A stretch of DNA of 64,000 nt from Lateolabrax maculatus (Eukaryota > Chordata > Actinopteri > Acropomatiformes > Lateolabracidae). Every line of letters starts with the position of its first letter. The first letter of the stretch is position 1. Under the pieces are notes generated by a model. That model saw only the letters and a list, made by a program, of their open reading frames with translations, had not been told where the DNA came from and did no database searches. A program made the translations under genes and the position numbers. Below, one piece after another: positions 37,753 to 49,520 of the stretch. The stretch spans positions 24,625,501 through 24,689,500 of the forward strand of contig CM062196.1 of the NCBI GenBank assembly GCA_031216445.1. The letters run 5' to 3'.

Positions 37753-38553
37753 TCATTTAATCCTGTGATGGAGGATTTCTTGGGGACCGGGATGATGGTG
37801 GAGCGTTTGAAGCAGGAAACTCAGCTCCAGGGATTGGTTGAAGATCTGTGTGAAGATGGGGGCCAGCTGGTCAGCACAGACTTTCAGGCAGGAGGGGGTC
37901 ACACCATCTGGGCCTGGTGCCTTCCTGATCTTCTGTCTGTGAAAAAGCAGACTCACATCCTCTACGCAGATCCTCAGTGCAGGTGGGGGGTCGATTGGGA
38001 GAGGTGAAGAGGTGGCAGGGGCTGCAGGTTGTTGTTTGATGGTAGAGCAGTTGGGGGGAGTGAAAGTGGGCTGATCAAACCTGCAGTAGAACACATTCAG
38101 TTTGTCAGCCAGTTGGTGATTCTCTACAGAGTGGGGGGATGGTTTCCTGTAGTTGGTGAGGTCCTGCAGGTCTCTCCACACTGACGCAGGGTCATTGGCT
38201 GAGAACCTGTTTTCCAACTTCTCAGTGTAGCTCCTCTTAGCTACTCTGTCCTTTGTCAGTGTGTTTCTGGCCTGGTTGTACAGGATCCTGTTCCCACTTC
38301 TGTAGGCCTCCTCCTTGGCCTGGCGAAGCTGCCTGAGTTTTGCTGTAAACCAGGGTTTATTGTTGTTGTATGTGCAGAAGGTTTTAGTCGGCACACACAA
38401 GTCCTCACAAAAACTGATGTACGATGTCACAGTGTCAGTGAGCTCGTCCAGGTCTGTAGCAGCAGCCTCAAAGACACTCCAATCAGTACAGTCAAAGCAG
38501 GCCTGTAACTCCAGCTTTGCCTCGTTGGTCCATCTTTTCACAGTCTCGACCAC
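37753..38553 (-). pseudogene. Rex1-like LINE linker and reverse-transcriptase N-terminus
   Basis: A 266-codon frame begins with the post-endonuclease linker (VETVKRWT..), passes through KPWFTAKLRQLRQAKEEAYR and YTEKLENRFSANDPASVWRD, both typical of Rex1-clade polyproteins, and reaches the reverse-transcriptase entry motif RKAPGPDGVTPSCLK (about residues 210-224). After NQSLE the frame shifts. The plus-strand open frames over the same bases are shadows. Confidence 0.9.
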
Positions 38554-38574
38554 AGGCGTTGCAAATTTTAGTTT

Positions 38575-38868
38575 CTACCGGTAGGTTGGGAAAAGATGAA
38601 CCAGACAATGATCAAAGAGTCCCAAAGCTGCACGGGGGAAGAGCGATACGTGTCCTTTAACAGTGTAGCAGTGGTCCAGTGTGTTTTTGTCCCTGGTGGG
38701 ACAATTAATGTGCTGTCTGTATTTGGGCAGTTCTTTGCTGAAGTTTGCCCTGTTGAAATCCCCAAGAACAATGAGCATGGAGTCTGGGTGTTGGTGCTCC
38801 ATGTTAGTTATCTGGTCAGCCAGGTGTTGTAAGGCCTCACTAACAGGTCTGAGGTGGGATGGAAACAC
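38575..38868 (-). pseudogene. Rex1-like LINE endonuclease, C-terminal half
   Basis: A 97-codon frame contains VLGDFNRANFSKELPKYRQH, the DxN catalytic block, followed by CPTRDKNTLDHCYT and an LGLFDHCLVHL segment where the family has the SDH motif (here FDH). The usual serine of SDH is therefore lost. It overlaps the upstream frame by a few codons through a frameshift. Confidence 0.88.
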
Positions 38869-39217
38869 CTACCAGAATGAATGAAGAAAACTCCCGTGGT
38901 GAATAGAAGGGTTTGCAGTTTATGAAGAGGGTTTCTAGGAGAGGGCTGCATGACTTTTTCAACACTGTGACATCTGTGCACCAACCTTTGTTAATGTAGA
39001 AGCAGATTGTGCTTCCCCATGTTTTTCCTGTTACTGCCGTTTCGCGGTCCACTCGGAGGAGTTGTAGGCCCAGCAGATGTAGCGCACTGTCCGGGATGTG
39101 TTCACCAAGCCAGGTTTCCGTGAAGCACAGGACGGCGGATCTGCTAAAGTCCGTGTTTGCTTTGTTGAGGAGCAGCAGTTCATCTATCTTGTTGGCCAGA
39201 GAGCGGACATTCGCCAT
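38840..39217 (-). pseudogene. Rex1-like LINE endonuclease, N-terminal half
   Basis: An open frame of about 125 codons starts ANVRSLANKIDELLLLN, the asparagine-containing first motif of the AP-like endonuclease, and contains CFTETWLGEHIPDS with the metal-binding Glu. The usual glycine-rich block is replaced by GSTICFYINKGWCTDV, as in Rex1 proteins. A frameshift near 38860 separates it from the C-terminal half. Confidence 0.88.
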
Positions 39218-39646
39218 ATGGATTGAAGTTCGAAATCCACGCTGCCGCAGTTTAATGAGTGCTCCTGCTCGCTTCCCCTGTCGGCGTTCTGGGAAATTCC
39301 GTAGAGAGCCGCTGCTCCTCCAACTCTGTAAAACTTTCCGTTTCAGTGAAAAATGGCGAAAAAGTTTGACCAGTGGATTGTCTGATGTTTAAAAGATCCT
39401 CTCTGCTGAATGTGATCCGAGTGCAGGAAACAAGACAAACAAAAACAGAAAAAGTACCAGAGAGAGCAGTACCGTTGCTGCCATCCGCTGCACCCTTTTA
39501 GGATCTCCCACAAGGTTAGCAAACAATCCCCTGATTTTGGATCAGTTGTGAAGGTTTAATAAATAAATATAAATAATAAAGGTTACTACAACCATTGCAC
39601 ACAGTAAAAATCAGCTTTTTAAGAAGAGTGGGGAAATCATTTAGTT

Positions 39647-39910
39647 ATCCACACATCAGTCCTTATCTCATATCCTGTGCAAGGCCATACAGGGCTGGAA
39701 CCTATCTCTAAGCCAGGCTGACGCACATAGACAATCATTCACACTCACGTTCACACAACAGGAAACTTAGAGTGGATGATGATGCTAACCTGCAGTTCTT
39801 TGCACTGTGGGAGAGAACCCATACAGGAACAGGAAGAACATGCAAACTTGAAACTAAAAAAGGTCCCTCTTACTGTGAGCAAATGCTAACCACTGTACCA
39901 CCTTGCCACC
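39647..39910 (-). mobile_element. SINE-like retroposon with 10-bp target duplication
   Basis: In minus orientation it starts ggtggcaaggtggtacagtgg, includes gtttgcatgttcttcctg and gttctctcccacagtgc, and runs on through gtgtgaatgattgtctatgtg. This is a very common fish interspersed element with a tRNA-like head. The direct repeat tcatttagtt flanks it exactly (39637-39646 and 39911-39920), which supports retroposition. The box B region is eroded. Confidence 0.8.
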
Positions 39911-41212
39911 TCATTTAGTTCGGCTACAAGTAAAATTTTCTATACTGAACAAGAACAAAATCGTCACAAGAAAAATAAAAACATTCAACATGTCTTGATT
40001 TTAAGACAAAGTTACTGTGGCCTGCTTTCACACTTGTGTCCCATTGCTCACATCTGTGTAATGCTTTCCTCATCAAGGCACAGCTGTTTACCACTGTTGC
40101 TAGGAAACAAGGTTGGTGCCCATTTTGACCCCAAGTTAAGTTCATTTGTATGGTCCCAAATCAAATTTGTATGGTGAAATCTAAGTGTCGCTCCTCCACA
40201 ACCCTCCTAGGAGAGAAAGAAAACACTAACAATGGAAGAATTCCAGTAATGATGTAAATCATGTCATGCACACAATCATTTTCTTCCTGTGAGAGTACAT
40301 ATTCTGTTACTGTGTTATTGTGTATTGTGTTACCTACTACACATGACCTGTACAACAGTTTGACTGGAGGTGACCTTTGACAACCTTGTACCAGGGAGAT
40401 TTGGGTCTGGAAAAAGAATTCATATTACACAAATTGCTCCTGGAATTGAATCCCTATTAGACCTCTAATAGGGCTTGATTTTGAATCTGTATGGTTTGTA
40501 AAAATATACAGTGGACATACTGTAAAATGGATATATAGGTTGTAGCGCAGAGAATTATATGGCTCAAGGTGATTGCTAGACTGCACAGTTTTCATAAAAT
40601 GTATGATTCCCCTACACTTCTGGATTTTTAACTGTAAATCAGATGATATTTTCAGTCACTTCACCCAGTTAAGGGGAAGTTAAAAACCGCATGTAGAGAA
40701 GACTTTCCCTGAAATGTGTTAGCATGTGCAGGAATGTATGTTTCATAAAACCCACCTTGGAGAATCAGACTGCGTTAGTGAGTCACAAATGTGTCCCATG
40801 AGCAATTAAATACCCATTGCAGTACTTCTCAACATCTCCTGGAAATAAGATGTCAAACCCAAGGACATCAAAACATACATTAAACGCCTTTTTTCTGGGC
40901 CATGGTCTTGGCTGGTTGCAGAAATCCCTCAAAGCCTCGAGAAATGAGGCAGACATTTTCCAGTAAAAGCCTATTAAACTAATATCACAGGCAGATTTCT
41001 TCTGATCCAGCTCAAAAGGCTGACTGGAAAAACTGGCTGCTGGTTTAACATGTTCCACGCATTACATCAAAACTGCTGAAATGATCTTGATCAAGTATAG
41101 AAATACTCAAACTATACTTGAGCATTAAACAGGCTGCATTTACTTTATTAACATTTAAGCAAAACCACAGACTTTCCCAAATCTTAACCAAAGTGTTGAA
41201 CCTAACCACTCA

Positions 41213-41640
41213 CTAGCCTGGCATCGCCAAACTAATTTACAAATGCGTATTAGTCTGGAAACTCTCAGTTCATTCTCGATTTCCAAGGGGCGTTATCAAT
41301 GAGCGCAGATCAACATGCCTTTGGACACAATTGGATAGACCTACAACCAATCAGAGTAACAAAATATCATCATGTAAATGCATCTTTCCTATCAACAAAA
41401 GTTTTAAGTGCAGTTCTTTGTTCTTCTTTTAGGGAAAATGTACCGTCCAGTTTGTTTAATACTGACGTGATAGTGAATTCAACAGAATGTTCCACATCAG
41501 CGGCAGCCATCTTGGTTGTTTATGAAAATGCCTCAACGGCGCTCCTCTGTCAGTCATCGTATCAAACCTGCCCCATATTAGATAAACGGTTGTGATTGGC
41601 CTGACCAATTCCAGGTTGGGTGGAAACTTATCTGAACAGG
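41213..41640 (-). mobile_element. Helitron-like 3' end, copy 2
   Basis: In minus orientation this ends with CCAGACTAAT...ATTAGTTTGG (41258 down to 41227), ten bases, then CTAG at 41216-41213 followed by T. The next 250 bases match copy 1 at the window start, including ctctcagtt and the ccaaggggcgttatc block. The 5' boundary is unclear and set at a loss of recognisable style near 41640. No coding capacity is evident. Confidence 0.55.
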
Positions 41641-42136
41641 AGGAGGGGCCAGTTGCATCTGCCAGAGCAAATAAAGCACAAGCTTACAGATTCATCAGGT
41701 TCCCAGACTAACCACACACAGGACTCAGGATGCAAATCCCTGGACTCCGGTATTAATGTTTTGCACTTTATAAACCCACCTTCCACCCACCACGTCGTCT
41801 GACTCAGCATAGTGACATAAAAAGTCTGAACTCTGCCTTTCTATCACCTTCCCTGTTTTTTCAAAGGCTGCAACTGTTCTTTCTTTGGAACATCTGAGAG
41901 ACACAAAGAAAGACAGCAATTTTCAATTTTCTAATGAATACAACCTTACTTATTCACTGAGCAAAATGTACAGCCAACACTTTTAACATTTGTCTTCCCT
42001 GACAATAGAAACTTAGATTCAGTCTTATAACAGTGACAAGGACAGAGGCTTGACAATCAGGACTGTCCCATTTTTAATCAGGACGTCAAGCTACACTCAT
42101 TCTGGCTAATCAGCCAATAGAAATTAGTAGAGACAC

Positions 42137-42138
<2 letters not shown>

Positions 42139-42172
<34 letters not shown>
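42139..42172 (+). repeat. (GT)n microsatellite
   Basis: Seventeen uninterrupted gt units. Confidence 0.98.
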
Positions 42173-42175
<3 letters not shown>

Positions 42176-44153
42176 CATTCATGTGTGGGGCCACTGTGGT
42201 TACGCCACCAGCCTCCACCACAGCACGACAGACTTGTGAACATAGTCCTGGCAAACACAGTCTGTACTATAAAATTCTCTCTTTGTAAGATTGGAAAAGA
42301 AACACTTAAATCTTCTGAGTAAGAGTGCTTGCTGTAGCATTAAATTAGCTTCAGCTGAATGTTGCAATGTGATTTTGCATTGAACAAGAATTGTGGATTT
42401 TGGCCACTGTTCTCATAATGGCCTCTCACTGAGGAGTGGATGTTATAGAGTCATACAGTGCAGAAAGGAGAAAAGAGCGCAGATACTGAATAAGCTTAAG
42501 GGGAGTGAATAAAGGTAAATACATTGAAGAATTCAGAGTATCTAGACCTGTCATTTGAAGGCTGATTTTAATAAAATTGAGTAACAATGATCTGCACAGT
42601 GATTGTAGCATAGCACCCAGTTTTGGGGCGTACAGAGGTCCCCTTGCAGTAGCTGGCGGCAGCAACCATGGGGTTTCCATGGTGTTTCTGTGGTTGAGTG
42701 GTGGGGACTGAGATTTTGAAACAGCCATGTGGCTTCTAGTGATGTTTAGTGGCCTTCCTGTTTCTTCAACATTTAAGGTGATGATTTGTTAAGTGTGTAT
42801 CTAGGATTTAGGTTCATCAAGGACACTAAGATGCAACCCTGTCTCTTAGAAAATCAAGTTTGTATGCGACAAATTTGCCACATCAAATAAGTTTTGAGCA
42901 TAACGTAATGCTGACATTACTTTATTAACACAAAGACGAAACTTCGCAAAATGTTGATACTGAAACTATCAGCAAAATGTTAACTGAGAACATATTTCCT
43001 ACAATATCTGCACTTGCAATGGGATAACTGTTCGTAGCAACAAAAGCATAATTTTAACTTTTTTATAGTTATGTTCTGGCACTTACAGCACTTGGTTAGG
43101 GTGACGATGGAGCGATAGACACATATTCTCATCTTGGTTAAATTTTGAATAAGTAAACACTGACTTGAAGGAGCAACATTGACATCTAACCAAAACTACA
43201 ATCTTTTTCTGACCTTAAAGGGAAATTTTGCCAAGTTCGTGTTTATGGTGAATGTAGTCAATTGAAGCAATAAATTCCTCACCCAGAAATCTAGGCAGTG
43301 CCTACATGTACCAGGATGGATTGTCTGTGAGCTTCTCACGCATGCCGCATTTCTTCTACCGTATACTCAATTGGCTCAAATAAATATGGCTAAATATCTG
43401 AGTCAGCCAAAACACTGTAGAATGTTTCCTCACCCATCCTCTGCACTCATATTCTGGGACGCCATTGTCATTGTTGGAAACGTAGGTAGTTTGCAGTACA
43501 GGCAAAGAAGAAGGAAGAAAGTTTTGTTTTTGAGCGGTATTTAGAGCACTCCCCCTGAAATAGCCTGTAGGTCTTCTACCTAACCATATGTGGGACTCAG
43601 GATATGAACTTTAATATCCAATCTCAAAGTCCTGCTTTATATACACCCACCATGCACTTCCCTATGTAAGCAGAGCTGCCCACACTAGAAAAAATGCAGC
43701 AATTACATTTCCCAACAAACATAATTGGTAAACAAAGTTGTAGTATATAAATGTAATTTTAGTACTCTATGTTTTGCATGTTTGCTTTGGATTTATAAGC
43801 TAATTGCCCATATGCATATGAATGCACAGCATTATAATATATATTTACACTTGTGCATTTAGGAGCAGGGAGCAGTTTGCTGGTACAGTACCTGGCTTTA
43901 ATTGCTCTCTCCTCCCCTCCACTAATTTACATACAAGGTGAGAATTCAGGCAAAGACTGAGCCATGTAAATAAGGCAGGTATCACACTCTCGCAAGGGAT
44001 GGTACAGCTCTGTCTTTATCCTCCTGACTCAAATACACACCGATTTACACACGCTAACTCACTCAGAGACAAAAACACAATTAACTGCACTCAGACTTGT
44101 TAGAGTGTGAAACTCTAGGTACTGGTTTGTAAAAAGCAATTAAATTACAACAA

Positions 44154-44250
44154 GCTGTGTGTGTGTTGTGTATGCACATGTTTGTGTCTAAGTTTGTGTG
44201 TGTGTGTGTGTATGTATGTGTGTCTGTATGTATGTGTGTGTGAGTGCAAG
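44154..44250 (+). repeat. Compound GT/GTAT repeat
   Basis: Interrupted gt runs alternate with tatgtatg steps. Confidence 0.85.
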
Positions 44251-46723
44251 ACAGTGAGAGCTAAAGTGGCAGACACAAAAATAAGAGCTGTGAGCAGATC
44301 CTCACTGTCATAAGGCCTTTTAGCTTGACATTTAATTTGAGCCCTGGATCAGAAAAATGCTCAAAAGTGTTAGAATAACAGTATAGGTAGATTTGGACAT
44401 AAGTGGAGTTCCTAAGGGCATCTTAGAATTATCACTCCTTTTAGGGATTCTTTGTATGACAGCTTGATGACATGCATCGAGCCCTTACAGCCGGAAAAGC
44501 CACTCAAGGCACTGACACACTCAGTATCCTCTGCCACAACTTTTTTTCATACTTTCCAAAGAACTGTAATTGAGAGCTACTATTGTGAAGCTACTATAGA
44601 CTATAGATGTACATCTATACTATTATATTAGTTTCAACCCTGTCTATTAACCCTGTTCATCCAAGCGTAGCATCAACGTACACCAACCCTAAACTTAACT
44701 TCACATGGAGCTCCAAAACAACTAAATATATCTTTTCACATTGAAAAAACAAAATTTCCCTGGTTGACTATGGGCACTTTTTTAAATGTGAAATATGGTA
44801 TTCTCACACAAAGGTAATGATAGTGACTTTACACTGCACAAGAAAGAAAGTCTAGGTTCCCCATGAATCATAGGATGTATAACACTTGATACTGACTGAA
44901 AGAAGTGGAAAAAATATAAAACTATACCCAGTTTCTGGGTTCTCAAGGGTTAATGTAGGTTTGGTGAATAACCCTTGGCTGAAGGCTCAGTTATTCAGAT
45001 CTGGCTCATGGGTTTCAACCATCAGACCATTTATTTTTCAACCTCTTGGACCCCTGATAGCCAAAATGGATGCAGACAGCAGCGCAGACTCAGATACAAA
45101 CATGGTTGTGTGCAACCCTTTTGCAATACAAGAGCATCAATACTGGTCAAAAACCCCAGATTGCATTCAGTAACAATTCAATGATGTTCCTTTATGCCCA
45201 CTGCCAACATTTTTAAAATTCTTGCTTCACCTTGGAACAGCCTACTGTAAGGGAAAGATTGTGATTATAACAAATGCACTATGGTTAAGGTAGGGCTAAG
45301 GGTATACACTTTGTTAATGTCAGGGAAAGATCAGGATTACAGTTAACAAAAAGGTAAACGTTGCAGGTCTATGAAAGGACGCAAACTTCAGATGAGAGAC
45401 GTGAGGTGAGGAATTGCCAATATGGATATACACTAAATCCTAGGGCCGTTCCGCATATTGTCTCTCTATGCGTTCCACAAATGTGTTGCATTTAAGGGCA
45501 CACTGTAATTTTCATTGAGGTGAAACTAAACTTGGGTAAATGCCTAAATAATTTAATTACATGGTATTTTTTAATTATTTTGTTAGAATAGCATTATTAT
45601 GTAAAGCACATTAACAGATCTCCTCTTAATGTCATAATGGGTTATTTGCTAGATTGATATAAATGTATATGGAAGCTGCATTATGTACATATGTATGTAA
45701 ATCAAACAAATGATGAGTGGACCTGTCAAAGAGGCTGCAGCTTTGCAAGTTGAAGTACTTTTCAGCACGGGTGGTTTACAATTTTATGATTTATTTTTAA
45801 TTTTTATCATAACCTGAAAAAACATTAAATGAATGAAAGAATAATTCCTTAGCTTAAAGCCAGTGGCTGTTAGTTGGCCTTTCTCAGCCTATAAGAAGTC
45901 TGTTATGTCACTACTGTTTTCAACCTTACACGCTTGTTAAAGTTTGAATGTGGAGGAGCTGTGTGCGTGTACGAGCTCTGCATGTCTCCACTGTGGCTAC
46001 CACATCTATCAGCCTCCCAGCCGTAGTCCTATACCTTCAAAGCAATCAACATTATTCAAATGCACGTAGGGGGGCTGCATTTCACTTGTTTATCCAATTC
46101 TTTTTGCTCATGATATCCAGATTCACTATTATTCACAATGCTGTTTGAAGCACCAGGAGCCTGGATGTTATATTCTGACTGCTGCATTCTTAAAATAGGA
46201 TTTGGCTTGCTGCTGTATTGAGAGCAACACAGCCTCACAACTTAAATCCAACTCTATTGTGTAACCCATACAAAAGAAAACATAAAACCACATACAAAAA
46301 GAAAAAAAAGGAGGGAAATATCTTCACCCTACAGAGGTTTTTGTACTTTATTCAAAGTATCAAAGGACACATTTACACATTTGCATCTACACATGCCATT
46401 AAGATGCCATCAGAGTCTTCGGGTGCTATCTGCATAATAACTAACCTGACGACATGGTTACCTTTAATCCACACTGTATTTATTGACATGTTTTACATTC
46501 TGTCTCAAATTACTGCTATGAGGAAATAGTGGGCACACAGCCAACCATTTCACACTGATAATCAATTATATCTGATATAAATGATCTGATTCTTATAAAT
46601 TATATAATATGCATCCCATGCTTGCCAACCCTTTAGTTTCAATTACCCCGATTTTTTTCCCCCCACATGATGAAATTTCATCCACCATATTTATTAGAAA
46701 TATGTCACCGCTGTTTGTGATTG

Positions 46724-46741
46724 TTTTTTTTTTTTTTTTTT
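46724..46741 (+). repeat. Poly-T run
   Basis: Eighteen T residues. Confidence 0.95.
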
Positions 46742-47849
46742 ATTTCATAGGCTTCTTATTGTGAGTGGAGCTAAGAGGGTGAAGAATAAAAGAGGAGGAA
46801 GAGAGAACAGAGCGACCAGGAGTAGATCAGATAAAATACAGAAAGAGAATATATGCACATGTTGTTTCTGATACTATGCTATTCTCTAAAGGAATCTAAT
46901 ATACTTGGCATTGTTGGGGATCCTTGATTTGTAATTAGAGCAGCCTAGATTATTATGGCATGGATTTAAATGAGCACATTTGTCAGCTAAACATTAATTC
47001 TGTGAACTGTACTCCAGCATAGTTTAACAAAAAGGTTTTGTTACACTATATACCACTATATTAGGTTACAAGGTCAATTTGCAGTTTACATTGTTATGGT
47101 TTGAGCATGATGAAGAAAGTTGGAAAACAATTAGATACAAAAAAGGGTCTAAAGTAGACTCTACAGGATGATTTTTTTTTCCTGGGCAACTTTGTTTTTC
47201 CCAAATGAGGTACAGATTTAAAGGCATTTTATTGTCTCAATTGGCTTAGAAAATAATCTCCACGGGGGAGCATGCCTAGGTTTGGGCTAATGTTTACAAT
47301 GTCTGTCCCTGCTCAATAGTAGGAGCATTACATTTTCTTTGGGCTTGCAGCTAGCTAATCCCTGCCATGTAGTCTGATTGGAAGGAAACTTCAGGTTTCT
47401 CACAAATTTGGCCTTAATTTCTTTCAGGTGTGGCCATCGTTTTTATTGGTTATAGTGACATTGCAAGTTCATTGGTGACATCCAGGAACATGGTGATATT
47501 GGTTCAACAAAATGTGATGTGGCAAGAAACGAACAGTTCAAACAGACGATAAAACATTTTACATGTACGTGAACCCAAAATGCCCAATAAAACTGTGTGT
47601 CCTAAGTACATAAGGTCAAGGTTAAAGCACAAAGTCAGTCTGTGAACTGGAATCGTAAAATGTGTTGCATGTTAGCACTGACTGCAAATGTTACAGATAC
47701 TGTACATACAGGACATTTTTTTATTTTATCTTTTTACACTTTCTTCATTAGATGTTCAAGAAACATACACATTACATAACTACATCAATTAAAATACATA
47801 AAAATTGAATTAAATAGAGATTTAAAAAAGCCAGTGGATCATTTTCAGC

Positions 47850-48175
47850 CATTCTAGTGGCATGGCTGTAGGGATGTCAATGTTGGTAAGTATAGATATT
47901 CTTGTTCCCCTCAGGAGGAATTACAATAACTTGGTGATTCCCTCACTTTTCATCACGTCATCATCAGGTCAAAATTCAGATTTGTACAATACTTAGGATC
48001 AAATACCTGCGAAACTAATGACATTCCCATAAGCCAACACTGGCACGTTAGCAGGATTGTCATTTAAGTATGTCAGCATTCTGATGTTAGCATTTAGCTC
48101 AAAGCACCACTGTGTTTTAATTACAGCCTCACCGAGCCACCAGCATGGCTATTTGTCTTGTTACTGTTAAAGACA
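47850..48175 (+). repeat. Common teleost interspersed repeat, fragment 2
   Basis: It shares the order tagatattcttgttcccctcaggagg, acttggtgattccctcactttt, catcatcaggtcaaaatt and then runs on through caaatacctgcgaaactaatgac, gttagcatttagctcaaagc and ccagcatggct. It is longer than fragment 1 at 20840. It is not coding. Confidence 0.72.
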
Positions 48176-48379
48176 ATTATTGTGAACTGGTTTCTTTATT
48201 AACACAAAGTGAGTTTGGGGCGGAACGCAGACACATCAGGTGCTCTTCTGTTCTATTTCTGACAAGGTAGCTGTTCAACGAGCATTAAACTTAAACTTGT
48301 TACCCAGCCTGAATGGTGCCTGGATTCGTCAGGGCAGGCCCCCTGGGTGGCTCAGAAGATGTGTGTTATTACCAAGGGT

Positions 48380-48700
48380 GATGATCCTTTGTTATACAGC
48401 TTCCTGACTCGCAGTCTTAAGCTGCAAAATCAGCATCAGTTTTTAAATCTTTTCTCAAGACGTGCTTTTATTTTAAGACATTTTTACCGTGTTATGCTGT
48501 GTTTTTATATGTTTTGTTCTTTTATGACATCATCTTCTGCTTTTATATTTATTGGGCTCCTTTGCCAATCTTTCACAATGCCGTTGGTCTTTTATCATTC
48601 TGGATTCTGTTTTGCATTGCAAAGCACTTTGTTTCTTGCCAAAAAAAGAAAAAAAGTATCATGCCAATAAACTTTTTATTTTTCCACCTTGATTGATTAC
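48380..48700 (+). mobile_element. 5'-truncated L2/CR1-like LINE 3' end
   Basis: A plus-strand frame around 48438-48485 reads SVFKSFLKTCFYFKTF, matching the last residues of L2-type polymerases (SSFKSMLKTFLF in the copy at 26195). It is followed by a T-rich untranslated region with gcaaagcactttg and ends with ccaataaacttttta and ttgattgatt at 48700. The rest of the element is absent. Confidence 0.65.
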
Positions 48701-48734
48701 TCTTCAACCAAACATGATGAGATTCTTAACTCCA

Positions 48735-49520
48735 GTGATTGATGGTGTTTCTGCCCTCTGTCTCTATGTCTCTACCGGCAAAAGTGACGCAATGATCGGT
48801 GATGAGGACATTTCTGCCATGTTTAGATGACACAATTGCATCAATACCAGCACTGATGACATGTCAACCTGCAGTGGTGACATTTCTTGACACTGCAGTG
48901 ACTTTTCTAACGAGTGATGATAACAGTTCTCCCTTTTTGCGATGATGAGGACGAGTGATGTCATTAATTACCACATGCTGCAAAGAGATGTTCAATCAAG
49001 ACCGACTGTCATTGAAAGAAAAGTGAAGAGGGACCCCCGTCTTGAAGTGGTAAACCCGTGGAGTGGGCTGGACCCCTGACAGGGTGGAGCTCTCTGCCTC
49101 TTGGCAGTGCAATCATGGTGAAAAGTATCAAAACGTCTATAGTAAACTCTCCATTTCTACAGCATAATCCATGTATCTGCTGCAAATTCATATGTACTCT
49201 ACTTCCGTGTCTTGCTTTTTGCTTCATTGTAGCTGTTCCACTGGAAGTAGCATGTTCACTACTTTATTCGTTTACTGTAGTAAATCCAAGCTCGCTACAG
49301 CCGTCCTCTATAAATGACCATATGAAATGTAGTCTTCCGGGCAGATTATTATTTTTTAACCAACCATCATCTCTACCAGTGGGCCATATTGATGTTTTCA
49401 CCAGTAAGCAGTGATGACAACCTCGACTGCAGCAACGAGGTTTCCATCAGTGGCAATGATGTTTCAAAGCATACCAATGAGGTTTCTGAGCAGGATGAAG
49501 ATGTTTCTATCTCATTGCAT
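48735..49520 (+). repeat. Decayed 21-bp minisatellite in two blocks
   Basis: Around 49430-49515 four consecutive 21-base units start with ga(g/t)gtttc: gaggtttccatcagtggcaa, gatgtttcaaagcatacca, gaggtttctgagcaggatga, gatgtttctatctcattgc. Between about 48735 and 48970 similar gatgacat/gtgacatttc units recur at about 21-base spacing. The blocks are separated by roughly 400 bases (about 48985-49385) without the motif. The open frame at 49058-49414 in that gap is not supported as a gene. Confidence 0.55.

Larger units (their letters stand above)
37250..39520 (-). mobile_element. Rex1/Babar-like LINE, minus strand, internally deleted
   Basis: The order on the minus strand is: GC-richer 5' region (39220-39520), endonuclease pieces (38575-39217), linker and reverse-transcriptase start (37753-38553) and palm motif A (37480-37707), then an A/T-rich tail (37250-37480) that resembles a LINE 3' untranslated region. 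The VDFSSAFNTI motif and KAPGPDGV block fit the Rex1 clade of fish LINEs. Palm motifs B to E, including YxDD, are absent. Most LINE copies lose the 5' end, so a copy with the 5' half but no polymerase core is unusual. Its boundaries are approximate. Confidence 0.85.
39921..47849. other. Intronic sequence, no gene recognised
   Basis: It holds the Helitron-like copy at 41213, GT repeats and a poly-T run. Similar wording at 41708-41800 and 43575-43665 (ctaacca..ggactcaggat..acccacc) suggests another dispersed repeat in two diverged copies. No open frame has domain support. Confidence 0.5.

Noticed and set aside
37663..39392. Several plus-strand open frames (37663-38007, 38315-38584, 39009-39392)
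   Set aside because: They are shadows of the minus-strand Rex1-like LINE.
49058..49414. 118-codon plus-strand frame with hydrophobic stretch
   Set aside because: It lies in the spacer of a decayed minisatellite and has no signal peptide pattern or homologue I recognise.
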